A stretch of 64,000 nt of DNA from Margaritifera margaritifera (GCA_029931535.1 JAQPZY010001581.1:1054001-1118000); one strand, 5' to 3'; positions 1 through 12,014 are shown, counted from the stretch's first letter. The notes: generated by a model not told the origin, from the letters alone. Numbers and translations are program-made.

Positions 1-1175
1 ACTATCTTCACTTTGTGACCAAAGCCCAGTCCAAGCCAATAGCACTAAAACATCAAAAGCACTGAGGGACGGTCCACTCCCTGCCGGCCCTGGCTCTTAT
101 GGTGTAAAACGGTCAGAGTTTATTTGAACCACGGTATCTAAGCTTATTTCTGCTCATTTAGACATACCGTAGCCGCTTAAATACTCCAGCTAGCATGTGT
201 CTTGGTAAAAACACTTGCGTTTTAATAAAGTTAGGAAGCGGTGAAATCTGCAGAAATATTTGCATTGGTGAATACTGTAAAATGCACATACAGAGGTTTA
301 GAAAAGGTGATAGAACTTACACTGAGTGGGATTTGGAAAGGTGTTAAAGCAAACTATGCGCTGCATATGCCTTGTTGTACCTACGCTTTAGGATCTCGTC
401 TTAGGAGGCAAAAGCAAGCTGAATCACGTCAGCAATTGTTGAATAAATTCATAAGATTAAGTATTATAAATATATAAAATACAAAAGTGCCAATTTAGAG
501 ATACCCCTCAGACGTCTATACCCGTAATATGTCACACGCATAACGAGCATGTATATTACGCGAGTAGTTAAAGCAATCACAGAGTATGGCTCACCTACCC
601 TAGGAGTTGCGAAGGCGTTACTGAGATTCAAGACAAACATTAAGCGCTATACAGCGGCCAAAACTCAACTTGCAAATCTTGAGCGAAACAAAAACACACA
701 GAGGACGCTTGTGGACGAACTTGTGCACCTGAGTCTCATCGAGTCTGACAAGTACTTTGACCTGATCAGCAGGTAGGCTATCACCTCCAGTTACCTTACA
801 CATAGGCTACGAAGATCGTCATTGACTTCGTCGGCTGCACGAGGCCAAACAAATTAGTGTGAGAAAGACGAAGATTCGTTTGTCTTTTCGACATGGAAAG
901 TGGAAGAAGACCGCCTGGATATTTGCAATGTTGACATCATTCCTGGCACAGCGATAAAGGGTGGCCTTCAGGTCTTTAGTGCGATATTGACTGATGCGCT
1001 TGCTGCGGCTATCCTTGAGTCTCTTCCTTGCCATTGAAGAGTACCTGTTTCGGATAAAGTTTCTTCTCACGATGACCGTTGGGGGGGGGGGGGAGGTGGG
1101 AGTGCAGAGAGAGAGAGAGAGAAGGGTACAAGACCATTTTGACCCTGTAAAGAAGTAGAAAAGCCAAGATGCTCA
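1..1175. other. Region upstream of the polymerase relic, partly coding-like, unassigned
   Basis: This stretch is visibly richer in G and C than most of the window and belongs compositionally with the polymerase relic that follows. Two plus-strand open stretches (241-477, 78 codons; 549-776, 75 codons) and a stop-free plus-strand run around 870-1,050 containing 'TWKVEEDRLDICNVDII' look protein-like but I do not recognise them. They may be the decayed N-terminal part of the polymerase protein or a neighbouring gene of the same element. A minus-strand frame at 819-1,070 is also open, so the coding strand is not proven. Confidence 0.3.
1081..1122. repeat. G13 homopolymer followed by a GA microsatellite
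   Basis: Thirteen consecutive G at 1,081-1,093, a short G/T-rich link, then GA dinucleotides to about 1,122. It lies inside the polymerase-relic block and shows that this copy has been evolving as non-coding DNA. Confidence 0.9.
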
Positions 1176-2960
1176 GGTAGTAACAATTTCTCTTACAACC
1201 AAACCTGGGTTCTTACTGGCATTGGTCATCCATACTACGAGATCGCCTATACAATTAACACCATCTTTTATGGCATTTACCGACTTAGAGATGCCAACCC
1301 GACCAGCTAGACCCGGCTGAAAGACGGCAACCTTAATTGTGTGGCCCAGCGTGTGGTTATGCACTTCAACAGCACCCAAGGGACAATGCCTGGCCGAGAC
1401 TAGCCAAAAAGATGCAGAGGGGAAGAAAAGGTTCAAGAGGGAGGAGTAAGATTAGACGACGTCGACAAGCTGGAAAGGATTCTTAACCGGTCAATTTTTC
1501 TGAAAGATATAACTAGTGAGGATATCTACAATAGCGGCAATTATCAGGCCAGTGGTTGGCAAAGGATCATCGTTCCAACGGTCACACCGGGCCCAAAGAT
1601 ACCCACATTTCATCCTTGAGAATGATTGTTGGTGGGATACGACAAGCAGCTGATCGTCGACCAGTTTGTGCTCCAAGGCGGTTAAACCGACCGCACACAG
1701 GAAAGGCACGACGAAATAACTCAAACCTGCTCGCATTTCTCCGATTATCCTGAAGCTGTTGCTGAAAGAGCTTTTGGCATGAATCATACAGCAGCGACGA
1801 CGGCCAGGAAACGGAACGGTTGGAAGCCCACCCCAGTTAGCATGCTCGACGGCATTAAAAATCCTGCGACGAGAACGTCCACGCAACCTGTGGAATACAC
1901 TCGAGGGCTATAACTTCGACGACATTATCAGCATTGACATGTAGGAGTGCTACCCCGCCTTCTAGCTAACATTGGCGAATGCGCACCATACTCTGAGCGA
2001 TATGGTCACCCAAAAACATCAAATGACCCGTGTGTCCATTAATGGTCTCCTTCCCGAAATGGACATGTCAGGTTAGGCACAAGTCAAGAGATGAACATTT
2101 GTCAATATTTGCCACCCTTTAAATCCATCATGGTTTGGCAAGTAATTTCAGGCCTGCTTCTTACCCTCGAGGTTACAGGGGCTATTATTGCTTATAAAAC
2201 GTTATATGAGGCCTGGTTACCAAAAACAGGGATCTGGGATGTACACTTTTTGAAAAGTTTATCAGAGATTAAAAACTAATGGTAAACGCATGACACGTCT
2301 GCAGGTGACTGACTTCAGCGAGCTTGACTTTTTTGTGCGCGATTGCCACCAAAGTGGAACTCTTGTTGGTGCATCAGCAAGATGTCTGCTAGACCATGTC
2401 TTAACCTACAATGACGGCAGTCGACCACACTATTCACATCTGCGAGTCAGCATACTAGCCGTTGTCCACATCAACCTTCTAGCCATACCCAGGCGTTTCG
2501 ATGATAATTAGGATGTCTTAGCGGCCACAGACTTCCTCTACGTGGAGAAAAAAGCACTGCACAAACTTGCTGGTGTAAAGGCCTTAGTAAAATATGATAC
2601 CCACCAGCAGGGATATTGCAGCCTTTGTGCTTTTTACCACATTCAAAAACAAAAGCGTCCCCCCTCCCCGCGAAGTCTCCCCAGCCCTGTGGTGTGACAA
2701 GGTCGAGGAGCTCCATGCCCCACAAGAGCATGCGGCATAGATGCTCAATCCGGATTACTGATTGTCAACCAAAGACGACCCAGGCTCAACTGCACCATCA
2801 GTGTACGATTCGCTGACTATACACAAAATCAGCAACCTCAAAGCTTGTGGTGAATCATGAAAGACCACCTGTGCGATTGAGCATTTCGTGCCAAAAAAAC
2901 CTTATTGTCTTTATACCTACTCACCATCTCGCTAAGGAACAATGCGGCGTTTGAGCAAAC
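1176..2960 (+). pseudogene. Decayed type-B DNA polymerase continuing into a P-loop ATPase/helicase-like segment
   Basis: The plus strand carries protein-like blocks in the order of a viral/plasmid-type family B DNA polymerase, broken by stops and frame changes. Block 1 (1,176-1,865, one frame with stops) includes 'LKDGNLNCVAQRVV' at 1,317-1,358 and 'ERAFGMNH' near 1,767. Block 2, in another frame, has 'SIDM' at 1,930-1,941, a stop, then 'ECYPAF' at 1,945-1,962, the usual place of polymerase motif A (D..SLYP-like). Block 3 (2,290-2,580) has 'LTYNDGSRPHYSHLR' and, after a TAG, 'ATDFLYVEKKALHKL' at 2,524-2,568, the motif C (TD) region. Block 4 continues past the polymerase end to 'GES*KTT' at 2,849-2,869, a decayed Walker A (G..GKTT), and an 'IPTHHLAKE'-like stretch near 2,915-2,940. 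The family role is DNA replication of a virus or mobile replicon. This copy has too many breaks to work. The parent element (protein-primed plasmid-like, adintovirus/Polinton-like or other) cannot be fixed by eye. Type-B identity is well supported; the ATPase continuation is an inference. Confidence 0.7.
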
Positions 2961-3560
2961 ATACCATAGCAACATCCCCTGCCTTAAGGTCAAGGTCACG
3001 ACAAGAGAAATGTATATCTGTAACTTGTATACTTGCTTAGATCATACCTTTTGAACCACTCAGAATATTATGACACTTCAACCAATTATATACCATTTAT
3101 AGACAGTGTGTTACATACCATAGACATGCATCAAGGTGAAGGTCACAGCAAGGGAAAATGTAACTCCGAGTTGTAACCTTGTCCGAAACATGACTTTTGA
3201 ACTATTGAAGATTTTTAATGAAACTTTAATCAGTTATACAACATGACTTCACAGTGTGTCCTATACCACAACCATGCCCTCTGCCTCAAGGTCTAGATCA
3301 CAGTAAGGGAAAATACGAATCAATGATCCATTGAAGATATTTAAAGGAAACTTTAGCCTGCTAAATATCTTGACTTGACAGTTTCTCATGTATTCAGTCA
3401 TACCCTGTCCTCAAGGTCAAGGTCATAACAAGGTTTAATGTAAGTCATTGGCCTGTTTTCTTATCCAACCTGTCACTTTTTAATCCCTTCTGATATGTGA
3501 TGAAACTGTTACCCATCTCCACACCTTATCACACAATAGTCAAGTCACCAGCTCAAATGA
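2960..3560. repeat. Degenerate tandem array, unit about 125-157 bp
   Basis: The phrase 'aaggtcaaggtcac' and variants recur near 2,987, 3,132, 3,289 and 3,414, each followed by 'agcaagggaaaatgta'-like text and then 'ttttgaac(c/t)a(c/t)t.aagat'. This is the style of intronic tandem repeat commonly met in molluscan DNA. It abuts the polymerase relic directly. Confidence 0.75.
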
Positions 3561-3971
3561 GGTCATTAGTTGCAAAAAAGTCATGAGTATTCTTGTTTTC
3601 AAATGTAGTGTATTCCATGCTACTGTTGAAGTTTCTGGCCCTTTTTTATTTTTATTTTATTATGTCGTATACCTTGCTTATTGCAATAAAACATTTCCTA
3701 CTTTGTGTATTATGAATTATTTCTGAGTATTGTCATATTTATGACATACATAACACAAACAAAAGTCTAGTCCATTAAAGTGCTCATTTAGTCAAACTGT
3801 GATACCAATCACAGCATGCAATGCCATTTCATACTTTTTTCAATTAATAGACATGCAGTTAAGGAGTTATCCTAATGTTATTCACTCATTGAGATAGCAT
3901 TTTGGATTTTGAGATTTCTAATGAATAACATAACTTCGAATCTATTCATCAGCCTACCTCTCTACCTAATT
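3561..3971. other. No recognisable feature
   Basis: AT-rich sequence without a coding-like frame, repeat or element end that I can identify. Confidence 0.6.
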
Positions 3972-5828
3972 TAACAAGAGTCCCCCAAAGTGACTGATGC
4001 TGTACTGACCAAAAAGAATTTCTAGGAATTCAAGATAAGACCATTTCTTCCTTTTAACTGCTGAGTGTTAAAAATATCTCTAATATTCTTCAGCGATAAC
4101 AAAATTTTCAAATTACCTGCTGTGGTGGTCATATTGGATGCCAGATTAGCACCATTTTTATCTAGAATCAAGTAGACATCATCAGAAGTCTTTTGGTGAA
4201 AACACATTGTCAGTATGACCATCCATTCAGGGGGAGTAGTGACAAGAAGATGGTCAATGTGGCAGCCATATTGGATGCAAGATTAGCACCAATTTCATTT
4301 ATGGCAAACTAGGTATCATAAGGAGTCTGTTTGTGAAAACCCCATGTTAATATGACCATCCATTTGGGAGGAGTTGAGATAACACTATTTTCAAGATGGC
4401 CACCATAGTGGTCATGTTGAGGTTAGGTTTGCAACATTTTCATTTAGGACCAACTAGACACCAAAAGAAACTCTGATGAAAACCCCATGTCAAAATGACT
4501 TTTCATTTAAGAGACTAGTGATAACAAGAATTTAAAGATGGCCACCATGGTGACCATATTGGACAGCAGATTGGCACCATGTTAATTTAGGACTTACAAA
4601 ACATCTTCAGGTGAAAGCCCCATGCTGATAAGAAGTTTTCAAGATAGGTGCCATGGTGGCCATATTGGATTTCAGAGTGGTACCATTTCCATTTAGGGCC
4701 AACTAGACATCATACAAGGTCTTTTGGTGAAAGCACAATGTCTAAATGACCAGCCATCAAGAAGAAATGTCGATAACAAGATTTTAAAGATGGCCATTGT
4801 GTGGTCATATTGAAGGTCAGATCAGCACAATTTTTATTTACGACTAACTAGACATCATAAGAAGTCTTTCAGTGAAAATCCCATGTTGATATGACCGTTC
4901 ATTCAGGAGAAGTAGTGACACAAAGATTTTCAAGATGGCCACTGTGATGGCCATATTGAATGTCTGAGTAGCACCAATTTTATTTAGAACCAACTAGACT
5001 TTGTAAGTGTTTTAGTAAAAACTCTATGCTGATACGACCATGACCATTCAGGGGAAGAAGCAATACGATTTTCAAAGTGGCCGCCATAGTGGATGTGCAA
5101 GTGGCACCATTTTCATTTAGGACCAACTAGACACCATAAGAAGTCAATATGACCTTTCATTCAGCAGGAGTAGCAATAACAAGATTTTCAAGATGTCTCC
5201 TGTGGGTGTCATTTTGGACATTAGATCAGCACCATTTTCAGCCAGGACCAACTAGACATCATAAGAAGTCTTCTGGAGAATACTCAATGTCAATATGACT
5301 TTTTGGTCAGAAGAAGTAGAGATAACAAGATTTTCAAGTTGGCTGCTGTGATGGCCATACTGGACATCATATCGGCACCATTTTCATTTAGGACCAAAGT
5401 CTTTTAGTGAAAAATCCACGTTGATATGACAATCAATTCTGGAAAAGTAGCCAAAACAAGATTTTAAAGATGACAACTGTGGTGGCCATATTGGACATCT
5501 AATCAGCACCATTTTCATTTGGGACCAACCAGACACCATACGTCTTTCAGTGAAAACCCCATGTTGATATGACCACCTATTCTGGACAAGTAGCGATAAC
5601 AAGATTTTTAAGATGGCAGCTGTAGCACTAATATTGCATGTCCGTGCAGCACCATTTTCATTTAGGACCAGCTAGACCATCGGATAAATGTGTGTGTGTA
5701 AAGTTTCATGGCAACCCTCTGAATAATTTTGGAGGAAAAGCAATAACAAACGTGTGCTAATGGACAGATGGATTACGGACACGAGACCATCCCATAAGCT
5801 CTCCTGGTCTACGACCAGTAGAGCTAAA
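3972..5828 (+). mobile_element. Hairpin-ended tandem-array element, copy A (pearl/Helentron-like)
   Basis: The copy starts with a unique head ('taacaagagtcccccaaagtg', first base 3,972) shared with copies at 22,051 and, inverted, 12,545. A run of about twelve degenerate units of roughly 105-150 bp follows, each with 'aagatggcc.cc.tggtggccatattgga' and 'caccattttcatttaggaccaactagac'. It ends in a palindrome at about 5,798-5,825, whose stems CTGGTC/GACCAG and AGCTC/GAGCT enclose 'tac', followed by CTAA. A unique head, tandem core and terminal hairpin before CTRR match the bivalve pearl elements and Helentron-associated non-autonomous elements. No protein is encoded; the open frames are accidental. 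Family membership is inferred; the structure is seen. Confidence 0.65.
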
Positions 5829-6535
5829 CACTGGATTTCTTGATCAACATGTTCATTCTTTGTGAGATCGTAAACAATTGCCCAAAGTATTCAGGCTGAA
5901 ATATGTCTTGCTGTGGCATCTTACCTGGACTGTCAAAATAAAATAATGACAAAGAAATCCAGGTTGTATTCTTTTCTTTTTTGCCCGACTTGTAAGGTGA
6001 TAGTCTTAGTGGCTTATACATTCATCTCTTCAGACATTCCTCCATCCATCCACCTATTTATTCACTTGTGAATGCCGATTTCCATAAAGTAGTAATGAGT
6101 ATGCTAATTTCTTTCCATAAACAAAATTATAAAGATTCAGATTTGCATGTGTGATTCTCATATGTAAACTATATAAATGTCTCATCAGTAATTACAATCT
6201 TCACATTTTTTAAATCGCAGGTTACTATTGGTCTGTATATTTTTGTTTTTGCATTAACAGCTACCATGAAATGAGGTTTGTAATTGCAACTTTTGCAAGG
6301 TACATCAGGCAAGAAATTATTATATTTTAGTAGTATTTGTTCCACAATAAATGTGTTAGGGGCATATAGTGTTGCCCTAGTCCCTCTGTCTGGTTAGGTC
6401 TTGTGTTTTGGTCAGTTTTCAGATTCTTTGGAGGGGCATTCTTGTTACATGAACACATTTGTAGTTTTTATATGACTAAGGTTTACTTTTGCAAAACAGA
6501 CTGATTCACAACAGTGAGAGGAAGAGAATGGGAGA
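5829..6535. other. No recognisable feature
   Basis: AT-rich DNA with no convincing coding frame, repeat or terminal inverted repeat. Confidence 0.6.
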
Positions 6536-6539
6536 CTTA

Positions 6540-6735
6540 TCAGCAGATACATTAATTGGATAGATCAGATGATTTGTTATAAAAAAAAACAACCTGCAGA
6601 TGTGGATGTCAAAGGCTTGCTTAGATACCAGGTTATGGTACAAACAAGACTGTAACCAGAACATCAAACCAGGTATATAGGCAGCAGATACATTAATTGG
6701 ATATATGAGATTATTGGTTTTTAAATACAACCTTC
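6540..6735. repeat. Tandem duplication, period about 141 bp
   Basis: 'cagcagatacattaattggata' occurs at 6,541 and again at 6,682. Each is followed by 'gat.aga...tgattt.tta.aaa' and '.acaacct.cagat', so one unit and the beginning of a second are present. Confidence 0.8.
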
Positions 6736-6969
6736 AGATAGGCACAAGAAGCTTTGTATACAAATATGAATTGTAAATGTCAACGTTATGGAGCTAATTA
6801 TTATGTCCAATCGCTATTTTTGAACCCTAACTTGATCAAAAACGTATAATATAGATACCCTTAGGGCTGTGGAAGATTGCTTTGCAATTTGAAGTCCAAG
6901 TTCAAAGTACAAAATCACATTAACTGGGTTTTAACTTTGTGTAGTGTTGATGGATGCACATGGATATAT

Positions 6970-7003
6970 GCACACACACACAGACACAGACACACACACA
7001 CAC
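6970..7003. repeat. CA microsatellite
   Basis: CA dinucleotides with two CAGACA interruptions. Confidence 0.95.
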
Positions 7004-8219
7004 ATGGCCAATAATGAAGCAAGTATACATCTTTTATCTCTTAACAAGTGCTCCTGTTTGCAGGAAACTTTATTGCATCATCTAAGTTTGCCTATTTATT
7101 TTGGCTTGACTTTTTGTTCACTTATGTGTTTAGAAACAAATTGTATTTTAAAGAGAAAGTGAAACGAGAGTGAATTTCAAATAAGAGGCAATCGAATAAG
7201 TAGCGTGACACCTCTCTATCTGAAACACTTTTGAGACTAGAAAGTATGTTCAGGATAGGCAGTGGATTAGAGTAGAATGGTTCATGGATATCATTGAACA
7301 TGCATCGGATTGCTGCCATGCTACATGTATTTGTAGACAACTTCCGGTGAAATCATCAAGCTGGATTCAAAATATGCCAAGGTTTCATTTTTTATTTTAA
7401 AAAAATTTTGCCCATTTTATTTCCATAAGATATGAAAAACCTAAGTGATTGTGATGCACATTGAATTCGCATATGACTGTTTACTGCTATTTTGGTACCA
7501 ACTCAACCCAAAAATAATTAATTGCTTCCTCTATGACAGGCTTAAAGGCAAAAAATAATTATCACCAGATAATTGGAAAACTCCAAGTTGTTGCTGACCA
7601 AGTGCTTCAAGATTGGTTACAAACCTTGGGGGACAACACAGCCAAGTCTATGACTCGTACTTTGTGACCTCACCGTATATACTGTTTTACTCCACCCACA
7701 TGTCAGTCAAATTTTAACACACTGCAACTAACAACAGCCTGCTGACCAGTGCTTTCAATTGCTTGATGGACTGATTACATAATCAGGATCATAATACAAA
7801 TTGTTGCAGCAGTTCCAACACCTAGATGATGGTCACAATATACAATACACAAATTCAAATAGTCGTAACTTCTTATTCAGTTTTCGGTATATACTGAGAA
7901 TTCACTTTACTTTCAATTATAAAACAAAGTCTTTGATTTCAGTTGCTGTACTTATGAGTAGATGGAGCTATCTCTCCTTTATGGTAATCCATCAATTGTC
8001 TTAGAAAGCTCTGGTCATGAAAATTAAATGACCCTCTTTAACAGTGATTCATATGTATTCTATATACTACAAATTATCGTATGTTAGCAATCAACAGTTG
8101 GTTTAGATCTCTCTTTTTAGCAAGCAGGAGCAAATATATGTTTTATAATTCGAAGGAACAAGGTTTCTAAGCAATAATTTAATGGAAAAATTGAAACGAC
8201 TAAAATGTTTGTGAAGATA
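7004..8219. other. No recognisable feature
   Basis: AT-rich; small open frames here show no recognisable motif or codon bias. Confidence 0.55.
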
Positions 8220-10170
8220 TTATTAGAATTTGTAGGATTGGATATAAGTGAGTTATTCAATTTGAGGTTTTCCAATTCTTTCAGTGTGGAAAGAGAATCT
8301 AAAAAAAAAATAATAATATAATGAACAGCGTTTTGGAGAGGTGTCAATATAGGTCAGAGATAAGAGTGTGGCTGCTCTTTTCGCAGAAAAAAAGTATAAA
8401 ATGGTGTCATGGGGTGTTGCAATAGCTGATGCAGCCTTGTTTACATCTTTCCAACCATCTGAATACAAGGCCACAATATAAGGCTCTTTTTTCATTTAAT
8501 TTTCTCAACAATTATTAGAGAATTAGTAGAGGACGTACTGAATTGGCAAATATTAAATATTATTTTTTGAGGTTTTAATCACCACGGTTGTGACTGTGGG
8601 ATAGAACATATCTAGCTTCTTGATGAGTGCAAATTCAGATGTTAAAAGGTGGAATGAAATTTGGTTTCTGAGCATACAAGATTTGGTTTGGGGGCCTAAA
8701 AACAACATTAAATAGGGGATTACAGGATAGTTTGTTAATATACTGAAGAGCCAATTTTGTTCATCTGAGATAAAGTATTGATTCATTTGCCTCAACATAG
8801 AGGCTTTCTGAAGGGGAAGATCAAAAGGCTCCCAAAGTCAAAGTCCCTGATTGTATATAGAATCGAGCATCAGCAAGTTAAATTTGAGAACAGCCATATT
8901 CAAGTTTTGATCTTACTAAAGTCCTGTATAATCTGAGTAAAACCTTCCGATCTGCTCCACATTCTGTGTTTGACACAACTTGTATTAAATCCAGTTTTTT
9001 TTACATCTGTGTCTTAGATGTCATCTAAGATGGGGAATGTTAGCTTATAGTTCAGAATAAGTCATATAGAGATTCTGTCTTCTCCTCAACAGGAATGAGA
9101 AAATCATGAAGATAAAGTTTTGGATCACCACGAATTCTATGCAGTTTTCAAAAGTGCACGCAAAGAGTTTTTGCTTTTGAAAATCTGAGCCCTTTTTCTT
9201 CTGACCATTTTTGAACACTATTCTATTTGGCATATATGTTGTTGACTTTAAATAGTATGCAAACTTTTAGAACTATAGCAGATCAAAATGATTTTAACAT
9301 ATAATTAACAGCAAGTTCCAGTGGACTAAATCATTTGACTACATTGTCAATTTTGATGTTAAAAAGTGTAGCTGACAATATGTAGCCCCGATGTACACCT
9401 TACACCTTGAGGATAGCTTTCAGAAAGGTGGAACCTACTTAAGCTCTGAGATTCCTTTTAAAAACTAAATGTAAAGATTTGTAGGCGTCCCCTTAGAGCT
9501 GGGTTAAAGAGGTGAATCATCATGCCGTACATCCATGTGGTGCCATAAGGTTCCCCAAGTAAAAAAAAGATGGCTGTTATGTCAACATTTCTTCTGAGGT
9601 GTCTTAATCACTGAAAGTCTGATAGTAGTTTCTTGGATTACAAAATCAAGAGGAGTCTATCATTTATCATCCTTTTCATGATTTTGCTAAATCCAGCTGG
9701 TTAGTAATATGCGGCAATGGTGCAAAGGGTCGTACGGTCTTTTCCATCTTTTGGTACTGGTATCACTGTTGCTTCTTGCCATAAGGGCAGGAAGTCACCA
9801 TTTTCCCTAATTTTAATGATAATAATTAGTCTAGTATTGAGACCTATATCATGTGGGAGTTTTAGAATTTGGCAATGAATATCATCGTGTTCTGTTAAAG
9901 TGTCATGTACTTGAGTAAACTATTTTGTAAATCTCTCAGAATAAAAGTTTTTGTAATATTCAGCATTAGCATATTTAATATTTTAAGAAACGTTTTGACT
10001 CAGCAGAAGTTTTCAGAACAGTTGTCAGGCGAAGAAGTTTAGAAGAATGTGTCAGGCAAAGTGCTCGAAGCTTCTGGCAGGGTAGTGACAGATTTTCAAG
10101 ATCTCTTGAGATGCTTGATACAGCTGTTGTTATTGTTTTCCAATGATTTTCCGTACCATATTCCATACTG
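8220..10170 (-). mobile_element. 5'-truncated I/Nimb-like LINE copy 1 (RT and RNase H parts, decayed)
   Basis: Read on the minus strand, this is the same family as the better copy at 43,190-45,866. The pre-RT linker is at 10,166-9,975, the RT region equivalent to the 'PVSKPGKD' block lies around 9,700-9,790, and the post-RT block containing 'MLRQMNQYFISDEQN' is at 8,798-8,553. The RNase H start ('LYSDGWKDVNKAAS') is at about 8,470-8,430, and 'SLSTLKELENLKL' near 8,300 marks the internal RNase H helix. The endonuclease and 5' end are missing, as expected for a LINE truncated on insertion, and the frame is broken many times. A LINE would copy its RNA into DNA at a nicked target; this copy cannot. 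Confidence 0.7.
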
Positions 10171-11034
10171 ATTTAATACTGGACAAAAATGTTCACAACA
10201 TAAAACAGTTTCAATCCAAAATATATAATATAACGAGTACCACTATAAGCATGACATGTTATACTTGTATTAAAAGTTTGAGGCTTACCCGCTGAGTTGA
10301 AAAGAAATGTATGATCAATGTCCCCGTTTAAATCAGCTAATAATGTGCTGGCATATTATCTTAACAAGCATGTGTCATACATCCAACATAAAAAATGTCA
10401 AGCAAAAGACATTCTTTTTCTTCTTCTTTTATTGAGTGATGGCAGTGCCAACTATTTTGAAATTATGTGTTAAAGATTTCTCAAATATTATAACATACGC
10501 CATAGTTCTTGTTTATTGGTGGACCACATGTTCTGTGGAATCCTTGTTATCATCACTGACACATTCCACATACAGGTGTTGTATTTACACAACACCCTCG
10601 AATACTCATGCCAGAATCTAAAATATCTTTCACTTACCATGTAAATTCATAATTAAAGGCAAAGTCTATAATCCAGAACAGTGTTCAAAAGATGATAAGT
10701 AAGGGACATTAGTTTTCATCTATTTAGGCAGGTCTCCTTTATATGGAGAAGTGACAAAAAGAGCTCTAAAACTTGACATGTACATAAGCATACAAATTAT
10801 TTCCGTACTACTACACCTGTCTTTCAAATCAGGATTTAATGGTATTAAAACATGCTGTTATGCAACTCCTCCCCACCAATGTAAAGCAAACGATGTATAT
10901 TGACTGACAGATAGGTAACAGACAGGTTGATATATACATGGATGGAATGATTTTTTATTGAGTAATCCTACTGCTAAAATATTGAGAAATTTATGTAGAA
11001 TTAGAGAATAAAAAAGCATGCACACACACTCATA
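10171..11034. other. No recognisable feature
   Basis: AT-rich DNA without supported genes or repeats. Confidence 0.55.
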
Positions 11035-11050
11035 TATGTATATCTATATA

Positions 11051-11134
<84 letters not shown>
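11035..11134. repeat. TATC/TA compound microsatellite
   Basis: A run of TATC tetramers passes into about 25 TA dinucleotides. Confidence 0.95.
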
Positions 11135-11135
<1 letters not shown>

Positions 11136-11757
11136 CAAACAAAGAGATCAATAAATAGAAAGGTGATTTTATTTATAAAATATATGGTATCATATATATG
11201 TCAGCTAATCAAGAGAAAGTTTAAATTGCATCTGCAGTATACATTTAAAAAATAAAAGATCACTTAAATAGTTTAATCAGAATTAAAGCAATAATTGAAT
11301 AGCATAAATCTTCAGCGAGTAAAAATGGAACTCATTAGTGTAATTTCTTCTTATTTGCCACCAGTACCCATCTGTTTGTGATTTTCAATTTTGCCATTTT
11401 TACATTAACAAAAACTTTCTGCGTCACTGTAGTTTACTTAATGAATTTAACAACTATTATGAACAGTGATTTGAGTCCATCATGAATTTAAGGTAGAAAA
11501 TGTATGCAGTGTAATATAAATAATTGCTAATATAATCGATACAAAATTGTGCTTACATATTCTAATTTTAATACATATACAGTGCAATTTCAAAACCTGT
11601 TACTGATTTGTACATTGCAAAAAAAACTTATAGGAAAAAAACATTTGAATTGCTAAACAAAGCTTATTTGTGAAAAAAGATAGCTATACATAATTTATAG
11701 AAACTAAAGGTCTCATCAACAAAGTTTTCTTATATCATATGTGTTTTATGAATTTAA

Positions 11758-12014
11758 TTAGATTGTAAGGAAGGTTTCTGACTTAATAGTGCAAAACATT
11801 CCATTAAGAGCAATGGCTCTCACTGAAGCATATACTCCACATCCAGATTCTCCAACATCATTTCTAGGTACAGTAAAAACAATAAAGGTGTTCTTTGTCT
11901 CCTGCCACTGAAGGATATCCGCACTGGATGGAGTGAAGCCAATACTGACCTCATAATAAAGAGGGTAGAGAGATTGAAACAAGCCATCCCATGAAATAAT
12001 CACAACCTCAGAGA
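11758..12014 (-). CDS. Probable host exon encoding a fibronectin type III-like domain
   Basis: The minus-strand frame has features of an extracellular FN3-like beta sandwich: 'VVIISWDG' (strand B tryptophan), 'YYEVSIGFTPSSADILQW' (strand C) and 'GVYASVRAIALNGMF' (strand F tyrosine and arginine). The same 'YYEv.iGt.pg..D' pattern is familiar from repeated domains in large lophotrochozoan surface proteins. The reading frame meets a stop just upstream, and a plausible splice acceptor ('tttttttcattaaggcaattaag') places the exon start at about 12,014. The frame runs to TAA at 11,758-11,760, so it is either a final exon or leaves earlier by a weak donor. No mobile-element similarity is seen. The rest of the gene would lie at higher coordinates but was not found. 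A pseudo-exon is possible. Confidence 0.4.

Noticed and set aside
1491..1886. 131-codon minus-strand open frame
   Set aside because: It is antisense to polymerase-like blocks that read coherently on the plus strand; it has no motif of its own.
5384..5602. Minus-strand frame inside tandem array A
   Set aside because: The frame crosses array units and repeats with them; it is repeat-derived, not a gene.
3972..5828. A CRISPR-like array of spaced repeats
   Set aside because: Units are long (about 105-150 bp), degenerate, contiguous and in an animal genome with no cas genes; it is a minisatellite core.
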